64,000 nucleotides of DNA. Source: Acinetobacter terrestris. Lineage in GTDB: Bacteria; Pseudomonadota; Gammaproteobacteria; Pseudomonadales; Moraxellaceae. The stretch is from NCBI RefSeq assembly GCF_004331155.1, contig NZ_SJNZ01000010.1, positions 48,224-112,223 of the forward strand, read 5' to 3'. Position numbers and translations under genes: made by a program. Shown in pieces: positions 37,701 to 46,388 of this stretch (the first letter of the stretch is position 1; every line of letters starts with the position of its first letter). Below the pieces are notes generated by a model, which was not told the origin of the DNA, did not search any database, and saw only the letters and a list, made by a program, of their open reading frames with translations.

Positions 37701-38711
37701 ATGAGCCGCGATACGATTAGTATCCATTTCGTGAATGCGGCTCTAACAGGCGTGAAGCGTCTAGGAATGGACGTCGAAACTCTATTGTCGCATGTCGGTA
37801 TAGAGGCAGAATTACTACGCCAGCCTAAAGCGCGTATCTCTCCAGAACAATACACACGCTTTATTAAAATGTTGTGGATGGTGACCCAGGACGAACATGT
37901 CGGCTTCGATGTTCAACCGCGACGTTTGGGCACTTTCGCCATTATGTGTCAGTTGATTATTCACGCGAAAACTCTAGGCGATGCTTTGGAGCTTTCATCA
38001 CAGTTTTATAAACTGTTTGGCGATGAATGGTCGGTAACACTGGAACGTGACAAACATGAAGCACGCCTTGTTCCGCTCATTCCAAAAAGCATGGATCCCG
38101 ATCATTTCATTACTGAAAGTATGCTGATGATTTGGCACGGTTTGGCATCTTGGCTGATTGAACGTCGTATTCCATTGGAACGTGTACACTTTGGCTATCC
38201 ACGCCCTGCCCATGCCGATGAATACGATGCACTGTTCTTCGCACCGGTGATGCAGTTTGATGCACCACGTACCGAAATTACCTTTGCAGCCGATTATCTG
38301 GATTTACCGCTTCGTCAAACTGAAGAAAATCTGGAAGAATTCTTAAAAGCTGCACCGGCTCAATTGCTGGTCAAATTCAAAAACACCAACTCTTTAACCT
38401 CACGTATTCGTGAAGTCCTCAAGAGCCAGATTGGTGAAGAAATGCCAACCTTAAATGATGTGGCCTCTATGCTGTACTTGTCTCCGCAGACTTTACGTCG
38501 TCGTTTGGCTGCTGAAGGTAAAAGCTATCAAGGGGTTAAAGATGCATTACGCCGTGATGCTGCGATTCATCTTTTACTCAACCCGGGCTTAACCCTAGAA
38601 GATGTAGCACAACAAGTCGGTTTCAGTGAAACCAGTACTTTCCACCGTGCATTCAAGAAATGGACGGGAGTTACACCGGGACTGTATCGCCAATTACACG
38701 GCTATCATTAA
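37701..38711 (+). CDS. AraC-family transcriptional regulator (OruR/arabinose-binding-like N domain)
   Basis: 336 residues. An N-terminal ligand/dimer domain of the Arabinose_bd type (about 10-205) is followed by two helix-turn-helix motifs (LNDVASMLYLSPQTLRRRL and LEDVAQQVGFSETSTFHRAF) with the conserved tail WTGVTPGLYR. The ATG at 37701 follows AAGGA; an upstream in-frame GTG is not used. Divergent orientation implies it controls the CaiB/BaiF gene and itself. Confidence 0.88.
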   Translation: MSRDTISIHFVNAALTGVKRLGMDVETLLSHVGIEAELLRQPKARISPEQYTRFIKMLWMVTQDEHVGFDVQPRRLGTFAIMCQLIIHAKTLGDALELSSQFYKLFGDEWSVTLERDKHEARLVPLIPKSMDPDHFITESMLMIWHGLASWLIERRIPLERVHFGYPRPAHADEYDALFFAPVMQFDAPRTEITFAADYLDLPLRQTEENLEEFLKAAPAQLLVKFKNTNSLTSRIREVLKSQIGEEMPTLNDVASMLYLSPQTLRRRLAAEGKSYQGVKDALRRDAAIHLLLNPGLTLEDVAQQVGFSETSTFHRAFKKWTGVTPGLYRQLHGYH

Positions 38712-38902
38712 TCCGTCATGGGACTCATTGTTTGTCATTAGATGACTCATCGTTTGTCATAAAAAATCCTCAATAGTGGACGAGATTTTTATAACACCGA
38801 CTTTTTAAAAATTAATATTTTCTAGATTTTAATCAGTTGTAATTTTCAGAAGGATTATCGAAAGAGTTAAATAATTAAAATATTTAATTGTCATTATGGA
38901 AC
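38712..38902. other. Intergenic region after the AraC gene with a direct repeat
   Basis: GACTCATTGTTTGTCAT (38722-38738) and GACTCATCGTTTGTCAT (38744-38760) form a 22-base-period direct repeat just past the regulator stop. No gene seen. Confidence 0.5.
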
Positions 38903-39034
38903 ATGAAAAATAAAGAAAATGCTGCTCTTTAGCTTTAGAATCCAGAGCTTAAAAATATTGTTTCAGTTGTTTTAATCATAGCTATTTTGTGGGGCATACA
39001 ATGGATGCTTCATGGCTTTCCAGCAGAAAGTTGA
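38903..39034 (+). pseudogene. Possible broken small membrane-protein ORF (two in-frame TAG codons)
   Basis: From the ATG the frame reads MKNKENAAL, stop, L, stop, then NPELKNIVSVVLIIAILWG and QWMLHGFPAES to a TGA. The part after the two amber codons is one hydrophobic helix with a polar tail, exactly like many small inner-membrane proteins, in a single unbroken phase. GGA precedes the ATG. I read it as a decayed gene; chance is not excluded because it is only 43 codons. Confidence 0.35.
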
Positions 39035-39102
39035 GTCTTCTATTATTTACTTCTAAACAGCCGTACTATCTTTTTTAAAATAATTAGAATTTTGGGGCAA
39101 TA

Positions 39103-39324
39103 ATGGATAATTCAGAATGTTTCATCACAGCATTGTACTACTCTGTAGGTGGGATCATTTTAGGTCTAGGACTAGCAATCTATTCATCTCTATATCTAAG
39201 TCTTACGATTAGCTCAGCTAAAATTGTCATTTTTACAGTAATTTCCTGTTTCGTTATAGGCTATTTATTTCCTAATAGCGTTGGCAATATTTTTAGATGG
39301 ATTTGGAACTTTTTCGTTCATTAG
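39103..39324 (+). CDS. Small hypothetical membrane protein (73 aa)
   Basis: 73 residues with two hydrophobic helices (about 10-35 and 42-60) and no recognised domain. GGGG lies seven bases before the ATG. It stands in a gene-poor, AT-rich stretch and has no neighbour in an operon. Real small-protein gene is likely but not certain. Confidence 0.45.
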   Translation: MDNSECFITALYYSVGGIILGLGLAIYSSLYLSLTISSAKIVIFTVISCFVIGYLFPNSVGNIFRWIWNFFVH

Positions 39325-39452
39325 AGGCTATATTCCACTCCTATTTAACGTAATGGCTGTTATATGAAAGACATTTGTTAGAACCCACTTAAAGATCTTG
39401 AGCCTAAAAAATCCTTTATCGAAAAATGATACAGCTTGAGTCGTCTTACACT

Positions 39453-39492
39453 CATAATGACATCGGTTGGGTCGCAATATGATGTCATTATG
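39453..39492. repeat. Perfect 12-base inverted repeat
   Basis: CATAATGACATC (39453-39464) and GATGTCATTATG (39481-39492) with a 16-base loop. No T run follows, so it is not a standard terminator. Confidence 0.7.
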
Positions 39493-39589
39493 GTTCGTTA
39501 AAAAAACTAAGATACTGATATGGATTATCATGCTAATGACAAGCTATGTCTCGTTTGACCTAATGATTTAGATTCATTGTAGTCCCTCC

Positions 39590-39618
39590 GCCCAGATTCA
39601 AATGTCTGGGCTTTTTTA
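39590..39618 (+). terminator. Orphan intrinsic terminator
   Basis: GCCCAGA/TCTGGGC stem, eight-base loop, T6. It points away from the nearest plus-strand gene by 265 bases, so its own transcript is unclear. Confidence 0.75.
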
Positions 39619-39737
39619 TGGCCGAAAATTGGCAAAAAAACTCATTTGATCTGATCCGTTCTCGTCATTGCACTTCAAAAATTAATCATTACACTCGAAA
39701 AGTATAACAATTTAAAAGTCATAACAAAGGAACAGCT

Positions 39738-40943
39738 ATGAGCGAGGCCTACATCATTGATGCCATTCGCACACCACGCGGAAAAGGAAAAAAAGACGGT
39801 TCACTGCATCAAGTGAAACCGATCACCCTACTCACCACCTTACTCAATGAACTAAAAGATCGTCACCAACTCGACACCTCCAAAGTCGATGACATTGTGC
39901 TGGGCTGTGTAACCCCGATTGGTGATCAAGGCGCTGATATTGCCAAAACGGCCGCGATTGCTGCAGGTTGGGACAATGATGTGGCAGGCGTACAGATTAA
40001 CCGTTTCTGTGCCTCCGGACTTGAAGCCGTGAATATGGCGGCCATGAAAGTCCGTTCCGGTTGGGAAGATATTGTGGTGGCGGGTGGGGTTGAATCGATG
40101 TCGCGTGTGCCGATGGGGTCGGATGGCGGTCCTTGGGCACTGGATCCGGAAACCAATATGGCCTGCGAATTTGTCCCGCAAGGCATTGGTGCTGACCTGA
40201 TTGCGACCATTGATGGTTATAGTCGCGCAGATGTCGATACTTTTGCCGAAAACTCGCAAAAGAAAGCTGCCGCAGCTCAAGCTAAAGGTTATTTCAATCA
40301 ATCGATTGTGCCTGTCAAAGACAAAGCTGGCGTGACCATTTTAGCTCAAGATGAATTTATTAAGCCTACGACTACGGCTGAGAGTTTAGCCAAGCTCAAT
40401 CCAAGTTTTGCCATGATGGGACAAATGGGCTTCGATGCGATTGCCCTGCAAAAATATCCAGAAGTCGGGCAAATCAATCACGTACATCATGCAGGAAACT
40501 CATCCGGCATTGTCGATGGTGCAGCTGTTGTTTTAATTGCCTCAGAAAAAGCGGTGAAAGAACAGGGTTTAAAACCGCGTGCCAAAGTTTTAGCTACGGC
40601 ACTGGTCGGATCTGATCCAACCATCATGTTGACCGGTCCTGTTCCTGCAGCGCGTAAAGCCTTGGAAAAAGCCGGTCTAACGATTGACGACATCGACCTG
40701 TTTGAAGTCAATGAAGCCTTTGCTGCCGTGGTGATGCGCTTTATTACCGAACTGAAGGTTGACTCGGCTAAAGTCAATGTCAATGGTGGTGCAATTGCCA
40801 TGGGTCATCCCTTGGGTGCAACTGGTGCGATGATTCTGGGAACGCTGCTGGATGAACTGGAACGTCAAGGCAAAAAACGTGGCTTGGCTACGTTATGTGT
40901 CGGTGGTGGTATGGGCATCGCAACCATTATTGAATTGGTATAA
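39738..40943 (+). CDS. 3-ketoacyl-CoA / acetyl-CoA thiolase of a beta-oxidation pair
   Basis: 401 residues with catalytic Cys91 ([10 protein letters not shown]), His357 (MGHPLGATG) and Cys387 (LCVGGGMG). The ATG follows AAAGGA. Eleven bases separate it from a FadJ/FadB-type multifunctional gene, so together they form a compact degradative unit. Sequence is closer to FadI/degradative thiolases than to the AtoB-like protein at 27263. Chain-length preference is unknown; the nearby racemase-like gene hints at branched acyl-CoAs. Confidence 0.9.
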   Translation: MSEAYIIDAIRTPRGKGKKDGSLHQVKPITLLTTLLNELKDRHQLDTSKVDDIVLGCVTPIGDQGADIAKTAAIAAGWDNDVAGVQINRFCASGLEAVNMAAMKVRSGWEDIVVAGGVESMSRVPMGSDGGPWALDPETNMACEFVPQGIGADLIATIDGYSRADVDTFAENSQKKAAAAQAKGYFNQSIVPVKDKAGVTILAQDEFIKPTTTAESLAKLNPSFAMMGQMGFDAIALQKYPEVGQINHVHHAGNSSGIVDGAAVVLIASEKAVKEQGLKPRAKVLATALVGSDPTIMLTGPVPAARKALEKAGLTIDDIDLFEVNEAFAAVVMRFITELKVDSAKVNVNGGAIAMGHPLGATGAMILGTLLDELERQGKKRGLATLCVGGGMGIATIIELV

Positions 40944-40954
40944 GGAGAATAACA

Positions 40955-43090
40955 ATGAGCGCAATTCAATATGAAAAAAATGCGGACAATATCGTCATTT
41001 TAACTTTAGATTCTCCAAACCAATCTGCCAATACCATGAACGCAGATTTCCGTGTCGCACTGGAAGATACAGTTTCCAGACTACAGGCAGATGCAGAAAT
41101 TTCAGGGATTATTTTCCGTTCAGCGAAAAAAACCTTTTTTGCTGGTGGCGACCTGGATGAACTGATTGAGGCAGAGCCGGAGTATGCCACAGCATTCTTC
41201 AACATGATTGAAGAGATGAAAGCCAAACTGCGTTATATCGAAACACGTGGTATTCCGGTGGTTGCTGCACTCAATGGCACGGCGCTCGGTGGTGGCTGGG
41301 AACTGGCTTTGTGTTGTCACCATCGTATTGCACTGAATGACCCGAAAGCGAAATTTGGCTTACCTGAAGTGACTTTAGGATTATTGCCCGGCGGTGGCGG
41401 GATCGTGCGTACTGTAAGACTACTCGGTTTGCAAAATGCCTTTCCACTGTTGATGGAAGGCAAACAATTTTCTGTCGATAAAGCCAAATCTTTGGGCTTA
41501 ATTCACGATATTGTGGAAACTGAGCAAGAACTTTTAGACAAAGCCATTGCCTGGGTCAAAGCCAATCCTATCTCGCAACAACCCTTTGATGTGAAAGGCT
41601 ATAAAATTCCAGGTGGTGATCCAAAAACCCCTGCTGTTGCTCAAGTGCTTGCGATTGCACCAGCCATGCTGCGTGACAAAACCAAAGGTTGTTACCCTGC
41701 CCCTGAAGCGATTATGTCCGCAGCCGTTGAAGGTGCGCAGGTCGATGTCGATACCGCACTGACCATTGAATCTCGTTATTTCACCTACCTTGCCACCAGT
41801 CAGATTTCCAAAAATATGATTGGCACGTTCTGGCATGGTCTGAACGCGATTAAATCAGGTGCCAGTCGCCCGAAAGACATTGCCAAATGGAAAGCCACTA
41901 AAGTCGGTATTTTAGGTGCAGGCATGATGGGTGCTGGGATTGCTTATGTCACTGCATCGAAAGGCATACAAGTCATGCTAAAAGATGTATCTCTCGAGGC
42001 TGCTGAAAAAGGCAAAGCCTACAGCCAAAAGCTGCTGGATAAAAAAGTTGCTCAAGGCCGTTTAAGCACTGAAAAACGCGATCAAGTTTTAGCACTGATT
42101 ACTGCAACCGCTTCTGCAGAAGATTTACAAGGTTGTGACCTGATGATTGAAGCGGTGTTTGAAAATCCGGAACTGAAAGCCAAAGTCACCCAGGAAGCTG
42201 AAAGCTATTTATCGGGTAATGGCATTTTTGCATCGAATACGTCTACCTTACCGATTACGGGACTTGCGAAAGCTTCTAAAGATGAGAGCCATTTCATTGG
42301 TCTGCATTTCTTTAGCCCAGTCGATAAGATGCAATTGGTAGAAATCATCAAAGGTAAAAACACCTCAGCTGAAACTTTGGCTAAAGCTTTTGACTTCGTA
42401 CAACAAATTGGTAAAACCCCAATTGTGGTCAATGACAGCCGTGGCTTCTTCACCAGTCGTGTCTTTGGGACTTTTGTGCAAGAAGGTTTACGACTGCTTG
42501 CTGAAGGGGTTCATCCTGCCAAGATTGAAATGGCAGCGCTCAAAGCCGGTATGCCTGTTGGCCCCCTTGCTATTCAGGATGAAGTGTCTTTGACTTTGTC
42601 TGAACATGTGGCTGCCGAGACACGTAAAGCCCTGCAAGCTGAAGGCAAAGACCTGCCACGTTCGGCTGCAAATGATGTGATTGAAAGCATGATTCATCAA
42701 TTTAACCGTAAAGGTAAAGCTGCGGGTGCGGGTTTCTATGAATATCCTGAAGGGGGTAAAAAATATTTATGGGCGGGTTTAAGCCACTGGAAAAAAGATG
42801 TTGATATTTCCGAACAGGAAATGATTGACCGTTTTCTTTTTGTTCAGGCGCTGGATACTTTGCGCTGCTATGAAGAAGGCGTGTTGGAGTCGGTTGTGGA
42901 CGCCAATGTCGGCTCGATCTTTGGAATTGGCTTTGCGCCATGGACAGGGGGTGCCATACAGTATCTGAATCAATATGGTCTGGAAAAAGCCTTGATCCGT
43001 GCCAACACACTTGAAGCCAAATATGGTGAACGTTTTAAAGCACCGCAACTGCTGAAAGATAAAGTGCACTCTGGCGAGAAAATTTCATAA
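40955..43090 (+). CDS. FadJ/FadB-type enoyl-CoA hydratase / 3-hydroxyacyl-CoA dehydrogenase
   Basis: 711 residues. Hydratase half (about 1-190) has the catalytic NGTALGGGWELAL and LPEVTLGLLPGGGG; dehydrogenase half starts at the NAD-binding VGILGAGMMGAGIAYV (about 310) with HFFSPVDKMQLVE carrying the catalytic His, and two C-terminal HAD domains follow. It hydrates enoyl-CoA and oxidises 3-hydroxyacyl-CoA, handing the product to the thiolase encoded just upstream. AAGGAG precedes the ATG. Aerobic FadB versus FadJ type cannot be fixed by eye. Confidence 0.9.
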   Translation: MSAIQYEKNADNIVILTLDSPNQSANTMNADFRVALEDTVSRLQADAEISGIIFRSAKKTFFAGGDLDELIEAEPEYATAFFNMIEEMKAKLRYIETRGIPVVAALNGTALGGGWELALCCHHRIALNDPKAKFGLPEVTLGLLPGGGGIVRTVRLLGLQNAFPLLMEGKQFSVDKAKSLGLIHDIVETEQELLDKAIAWVKANPISQQPFDVKGYKIPGGDPKTPAVAQVLAIAPAMLRDKTKGCYPAPEAIMSAAVEGAQVDVDTALTIESRYFTYLATSQISKNMIGTFWHGLNAIKSGASRPKDIAKWKATKVGILGAGMMGAGIAYVTASKGIQVMLKDVSLEAAEKGKAYSQKLLDKKVAQGRLSTEKRDQVLALITATASAEDLQGCDLMIEAVFENPELKAKVTQEAESYLSGNGIFASNTSTLPITGLAKASKDESHFIGLHFFSPVDKMQLVEIIKGKNTSAETLAKAFDFVQQIGKTPIVVNDSRGFFTSRVFGTFVQEGLRLLAEGVHPAKIEMAALKAGMPVGPLAIQDEVSLTLSEHVAAETRKALQAEGKDLPRSAANDVIESMIHQFNRKGKAAGAGFYEYPEGGKKYLWAGLSHWKKDVDISEQEMIDRFLFVQALDTLRCYEEGVLESVVDANVGSIFGIGFAPWTGGAIQYLNQYGLEKALIRANTLEAKYGERFKAPQLLKDKVHSGEKIS

Positions 43091-43108
43091 TCACAATTGT
43101 GCGATAAA

Positions 43109-43152
43109 GCATGAACGCCCTTACTTTTTATCGAAGATCAGGGCGTTCATGC
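43109..43152. repeat. Perfect 13-base inverted repeat after the fadJ-like gene
   Basis: GCATGAACGCCCT and AGGGCGTTCATGC with an 18-base loop, 18 bases past the stop. No U tract follows. CGATAAA (43102-43108) can pair with TTTATCG (43127-43133) in the loop, an alternative fold. Confidence 0.7.
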
Positions 43153-43379
43153 ATTTAAGGATTGTTTTTGAGCATTAAAAATACCTGTCCATTTTTAAGC
43201 CCTTGCCTAACACTGATATAAACTTTGACCTTATTCAAATAAATATCCAACTCTTAAAATTAATTTTAATCCCTTATTTAAATGAAGGGTTTAATCACTT
43301 ATGAGTCGGCTTTCATTCTATTCTGTGTTATAAAGTTACATAGATTCCGATTTATTTTTATCCATTTTGGTATTTTCTC

Positions 43380-43703
43380 ATGACTGACAATTCTTCTCCT
43401 GAAAAATCCCCTTGGGGCTGGAAAGCGCTCATTATTGCCTTTATTTTAAGTGCTTTTTTCATGGGGTTTTTCTATCTTGCCGTAAGCAATGAACCAGATT
43501 ACATGCCGAGCCAACAGCAAAAAAATACCCAGCAGCATGCATTTAAAAATGCACCGGCAATGTCTGAAGATGCTTTGGCAGAAGCTAAAAAGCAGAAGCA
43601 AGCGGACTCTGCAACAGTGGAAGATCATCAACAAATGTTGGCAGAAGAACATGCTGCAATGACAGAAGCTGAAAAATCAGCTGAACATGAGCAGGGTCAT
43701 TAA
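43380..43703 (+). CDS. Hypothetical single-helix membrane protein with charged tail
   Basis: 107 residues: a short polar N terminus, one membrane helix (about 15-35, LIIAFILSAFFMGFFYLAV), then a Gln/Lys/Glu/Ala-rich helical tail likely in the periplasm and ending in EHEQGH. No known domain. The Shine-Dalgarno is poor. It stands alone before a terminator. Function unknown. Confidence 0.65.
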   Translation: MTDNSSPEKSPWGWKALIIAFILSAFFMGFFYLAVSNEPDYMPSQQQKNTQQHAFKNAPAMSEDALAEAKKQKQADSATVEDHQQMLAEEHAAMTEAEKSAEHEQGH

Positions 43704-43720
43704 TTCTTAGCTTCATAAAA

Positions 43721-43750
43721 ATAAAAAGCCACTTTTATAGTGGCTTTTAT
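43721..43750. terminator. Bidirectional terminator
   Basis: AAAAAGCCACT/AGTGGCTTTT stem between the small membrane gene and the GNAT gene. Confidence 0.85.
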
Positions 43751-43775
43751 TTCTTTAAAATTGAAAATTTAACAG

Positions 43776-44207
43776 CTAAGCACTCGCAAATAACAATCGC
43801 ATATCAACATGTGGAATACCGCAATCCAGATATTGCTCCCCTTCAACGTTAAAACCCAAGCCTGCATAAAACTGAATGGCATGTACTTGTGAAGACAATT
43901 TTAAAAATTCGCGCTGTTGATGTTTGGCTTGCTGAATAATCTGTTGCATCAGCAGTTTTCCAATGCCTAAGCCGCGATGCGATTTCAGCACCGCCACACG
44001 CCCGACGCTGTTATTTTTTAACAATCGCGCTGTGGCAATCGGCTGATCTTGATCGTAAACCACGAAATGCACGGATATGGCATCTTCAGCATCCCATTCA
44101 TCTGCAACCGCAATCTGCTGTTCCTGAATAAACACCTGCTCACGAATCAGTTTTGCATCATTTTGCAATTCATCCCAGCGACCTGTGCATATGCTAAATT
44201 GGCTCAT
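43776..44207 (-). CDS. GNAT-family N-acetyltransferase
   Basis: 143 residues, one GNAT domain. The acetyl-CoA pyrophosphate loop is SHRGLGIGKLL, preceded by the beta-4 strand VGRVAVL, and the late motif is HAIQFYAGLGF. The closest recalled type is ElaA/YjcF-like, with an unknown acceptor. ATG chosen over an adjacent TTG. It lies 66 bases after the methyltransferase gene on the same strand and may be co-transcribed. Confidence 0.82.
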   Translation of the reverse strand: MSQFSICTGRWDELQNDAKLIREQVFIQEQQIAVADEWDAEDAISVHFVVYDQDQPIATARLLKNNSVGRVAVLKSHRGLGIGKLLMQQIIQQAKHQQREFLKLSSQVHAIQFYAGLGFNVEGEQYLDCGIPHVDMRLLFASA

Positions 44208-44273
44208 CAAAAATTATCTTCCTAAAAATAAGGCAGCCTTACGACTGCCTCATCTATTTTAAACTGGTTTAAG

Positions 44274-45500
44274 TTAGCACTTGCAGCCAATATCCTGCTG
44301 ATCCCACTGGTTATTGAGCAACAATTCAAGTGAATGCTTTTGAATGCCATACATCTCTTTTAGCGCTTGGATCTGAGCCAACACTGCCTGATCGGGCTGT
44401 TGATAATCTTTACGTTTGGTCGCCAAGATCATCTTGTTTTTACTGGTATGTTCCAAAGCCACAAACTCGAATACTTTGGTTTCATAGCCATAGGCTTTAA
44501 GCAATAAAGCGCGAATGGTATCGGTGAGCATTTCCGCCTGTTGACCCAAATGAATGCCAAATTGCAGCATCGGTTTCAGCACTTCCGGACTTTTGAGCTG
44601 TGGACGCAATTCCTTGTGACAACACGGCGCGCACATAATCATTTGTGCATTTAAACGAATACCGGTGTGAATGGCAAAGTCGGTCGCCACATCACAGGCA
44701 TGCAAAGCGATCATCACATCCAGGTGTTCGGGTTGATAGGTGCGTACATCGCCCTGGAAAAAATCCAGTTGGGTAAATTGGGATTTTTCAGCCACCTGCT
44801 GGCAAAACTCCACCATTTTCGGATTTAGCTCCACACCGGTGACAAAGGGCATTTGACCCTGCTTTTCCAGATAATCGTATAAGGCAAAAGTGAGATAACC
44901 CTTACCCGAACCAAAATCGACCACGCGCAAAGCATGATCTTGCGGTGTAATTTGATCCAAAGCACCCGAGAAAATTTCTACAAATTTATTAATCTGTTTC
45001 CATTTACGCGCCATGCTGGGAATAATTTGCGCCTTGGCATCAGTAATACCTAAAGGCTGTAAAAAATAACTGTCCTGATCGACATAGCGATGTTTAGTGC
45101 GGTCATGCCCCTGCTGATTTTCTAAATTTTGTGTCTTGGCTGCGGATTTATTTTTACTCACCGTCAGCATGGCTTTTTTCTTGTTCTTTTTGAGCTGCAG
45201 CTCTTCTTCAGTAGTCAACAGATTGGCTTGTTTACACTGGGCCAATAGGTCTTGAACGAGCTGGCTGGCTTCTGCTAAAGGATAGTTCTTGGTGACGTCC
45301 TGAGTCTTATAACGATACAGGCAACTTAAAACAGGTTGCCCTTGCAGTGAAATGACTCGCAAGGTCATTTTCTCCAGATTTTCAAGTTCACCTTTATACT
45401 GGCTAAGAATCATTCGATCAAAACTTTGTGTTTCAATGGCTTGCTGAAAAGCATCTAAGAATTGTTGTTCCTGAATAAAAGGAGAAGCCAATTGAGACAT
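44274..45500 (-). CDS. SAM-dependent methyltransferase, Methyltransf_32 type
   Basis: 408 residues. A Lys-rich N-terminal region (with a poly-Lys stretch KKNKKK near 105) precedes a Rossmann methyltransferase domain: VVDFGSGKGYLTFAL binds SAM, and MCAPCCHKELRPQL is the Cys-Cys-His signature of Methyltransf_32. Members are thought to act on RNA or protein but lack a defined substrate. Start at the ATG giving MSQLASPF; a GTG three codons upstream is less likely. Confidence 0.8.
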   Translation of the reverse strand: MSQLASPFIQEQQFLDAFQQAIETQSFDRMILSQYKGELENLEKMTLRVISLQGQPVLSCLYRYKTQDVTKNYPLAEASQLVQDLLAQCKQANLLTTEEELQLKKNKKKAMLTVSKNKSAAKTQNLENQQGHDRTKHRYVDQDSYFLQPLGITDAKAQIIPSMARKWKQINKFVEIFSGALDQITPQDHALRVVDFGSGKGYLTFALYDYLEKQGQMPFVTGVELNPKMVEFCQQVAEKSQFTQLDFFQGDVRTYQPEHLDVMIALHACDVATDFAIHTGIRLNAQMIMCAPCCHKELRPQLKSPEVLKPMLQFGIHLGQQAEMLTDTIRALLLKAYGYETKVFEFVALEHTSKNKMILATKRKDYQQPDQAVLAQIQALKEMYGIQKHSLELLLNNQWDQQDIGCKC

Positions 45501-45602
45501 ACAGATCACTCGAGTAAATTAAGTGGTCAGTGTAAAACTTCTTACTTTAAAGGTAAAACTTCATTACTATACAAGTGTATTTTTAATTATAGAAAATAAG
45601 CG

Positions 45603-46244
45603 ATGAGCACATCTAACTTGCAGAGCTACGATCCACATGAAGAAAAAATAAATGCGATTAGTCATGCACTTGGCGCAGTTTTAGCAGCCATTGCCAGTAT
45701 TTTCATGCTGGTGAAAGGCAGTTATTTACCGCTAGGACAGTTTATTGGCCTATGTGTCTATGCATTGAGCCTGATCTTGCTTTTTGCCGCTTCAAGCTTA
45801 TATCACTATGCCGAATCGCCACAACGTCGCGGTTGGTACAAAAAACTGGATCACACCGCAATTTATTATCTGATTGCCGGAACCTATACCCCCTTCTTGT
45901 CTATCGCACTTCCAACGGCAAAAGCACAGTACCTGTTAATTGCACTGTGGGTGATTGCTGTCATTGGTACATTATTCAAGTTAGTTTTCATTCATCGTTT
46001 CCAAAAGATTTCCCTCATCGCTTATCTGGTGATGGGATGGCTTGCACTACTGGTAATGGATGATATGCAACGCTTTTTAAGCGATCAAGCATTAACCTAT
46101 CTTGTCATTGGTGGACTTGCGTACACCATTGGTGCATTGTTTTATGCCTTAAAAAGAGTAAGATATACGCATGCTATCTGGCATGTTTTTGTATTGATTG
46201 GCGCTGGATCACATTTCTTAGCGATCTGTCTTTACGTGATATAA
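45603..46244 (+). CDS. trhA: Hemolysin III / TrhA family (PAQR-like) membrane protein
   Basis: 213 residues, seven membrane helices. PAQR-type metal site residues appear at SHALGA, SLYHYAES, LDHTAIYYLIAGTYTP and the final HAIWHVFVLIGAGSHF. Bacterial homologues influence membrane fluidity or lipid homeostasis; haemolysis is not established for most. Monocistronic. Confidence 0.85.
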   Translation: MSTSNLQSYDPHEEKINAISHALGAVLAAIASIFMLVKGSYLPLGQFIGLCVYALSLILLFAASSLYHYAESPQRRGWYKKLDHTAIYYLIAGTYTPFLSIALPTAKAQYLLIALWVIAVIGTLFKLVFIHRFQKISLIAYLVMGWLALLVMDDMQRFLSDQALTYLVIGGLAYTIGALFYALKRVRYTHAIWHVFVLIGAGSHFLAICLYVI

Positions 46245-46388
46245 CCCTCTACTTCTGCATTTTTTAGTAACCCTAAATCCGTGGACATGAGCCGGTATTT
46301 CGTATTTTTTTAAGAAATTACGCCTTTTTTAAAAAGATTACGCTTTTAAAACTAATCTTTTTTATTTTTAGTAAGTGTAAGGTTTCTC

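Larger units (their letters stand above)
39325..39737. other. Gene-poor intergenic region with hairpin and orphan terminator
   Basis: 413 bases. A 67-codon minus-strand frame exists but lacks family features and a ribosome site. A perfect 12-base inverted repeat and a terminator without an obvious parent gene lie here; a decayed mobile fragment or a small RNA is conceivable. Confidence 0.4.

Noticed and set aside
39453..39492. XerC/XerD dif-like site
   Set aside because: The arms do not match the XerC/XerD consensus halves and the 16-base centre is too long.
39328..39531. 67-codon minus-strand frame, possible transposase fragment
   Set aside because: No recognisable transposase motif, inverted ends or target duplication; no ribosome site.
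39581..39618. tRNA-like 3' end (GATTCAAAT motif)
   Set aside because: No acceptor pairing, anticodon arm or CCA; it is the loop of a terminator hairpin.
45603..46244. True haemolysin
   Set aside because: The hemolysin III name is historical; the protein is a PAQR-like membrane protein with no toxin feature.
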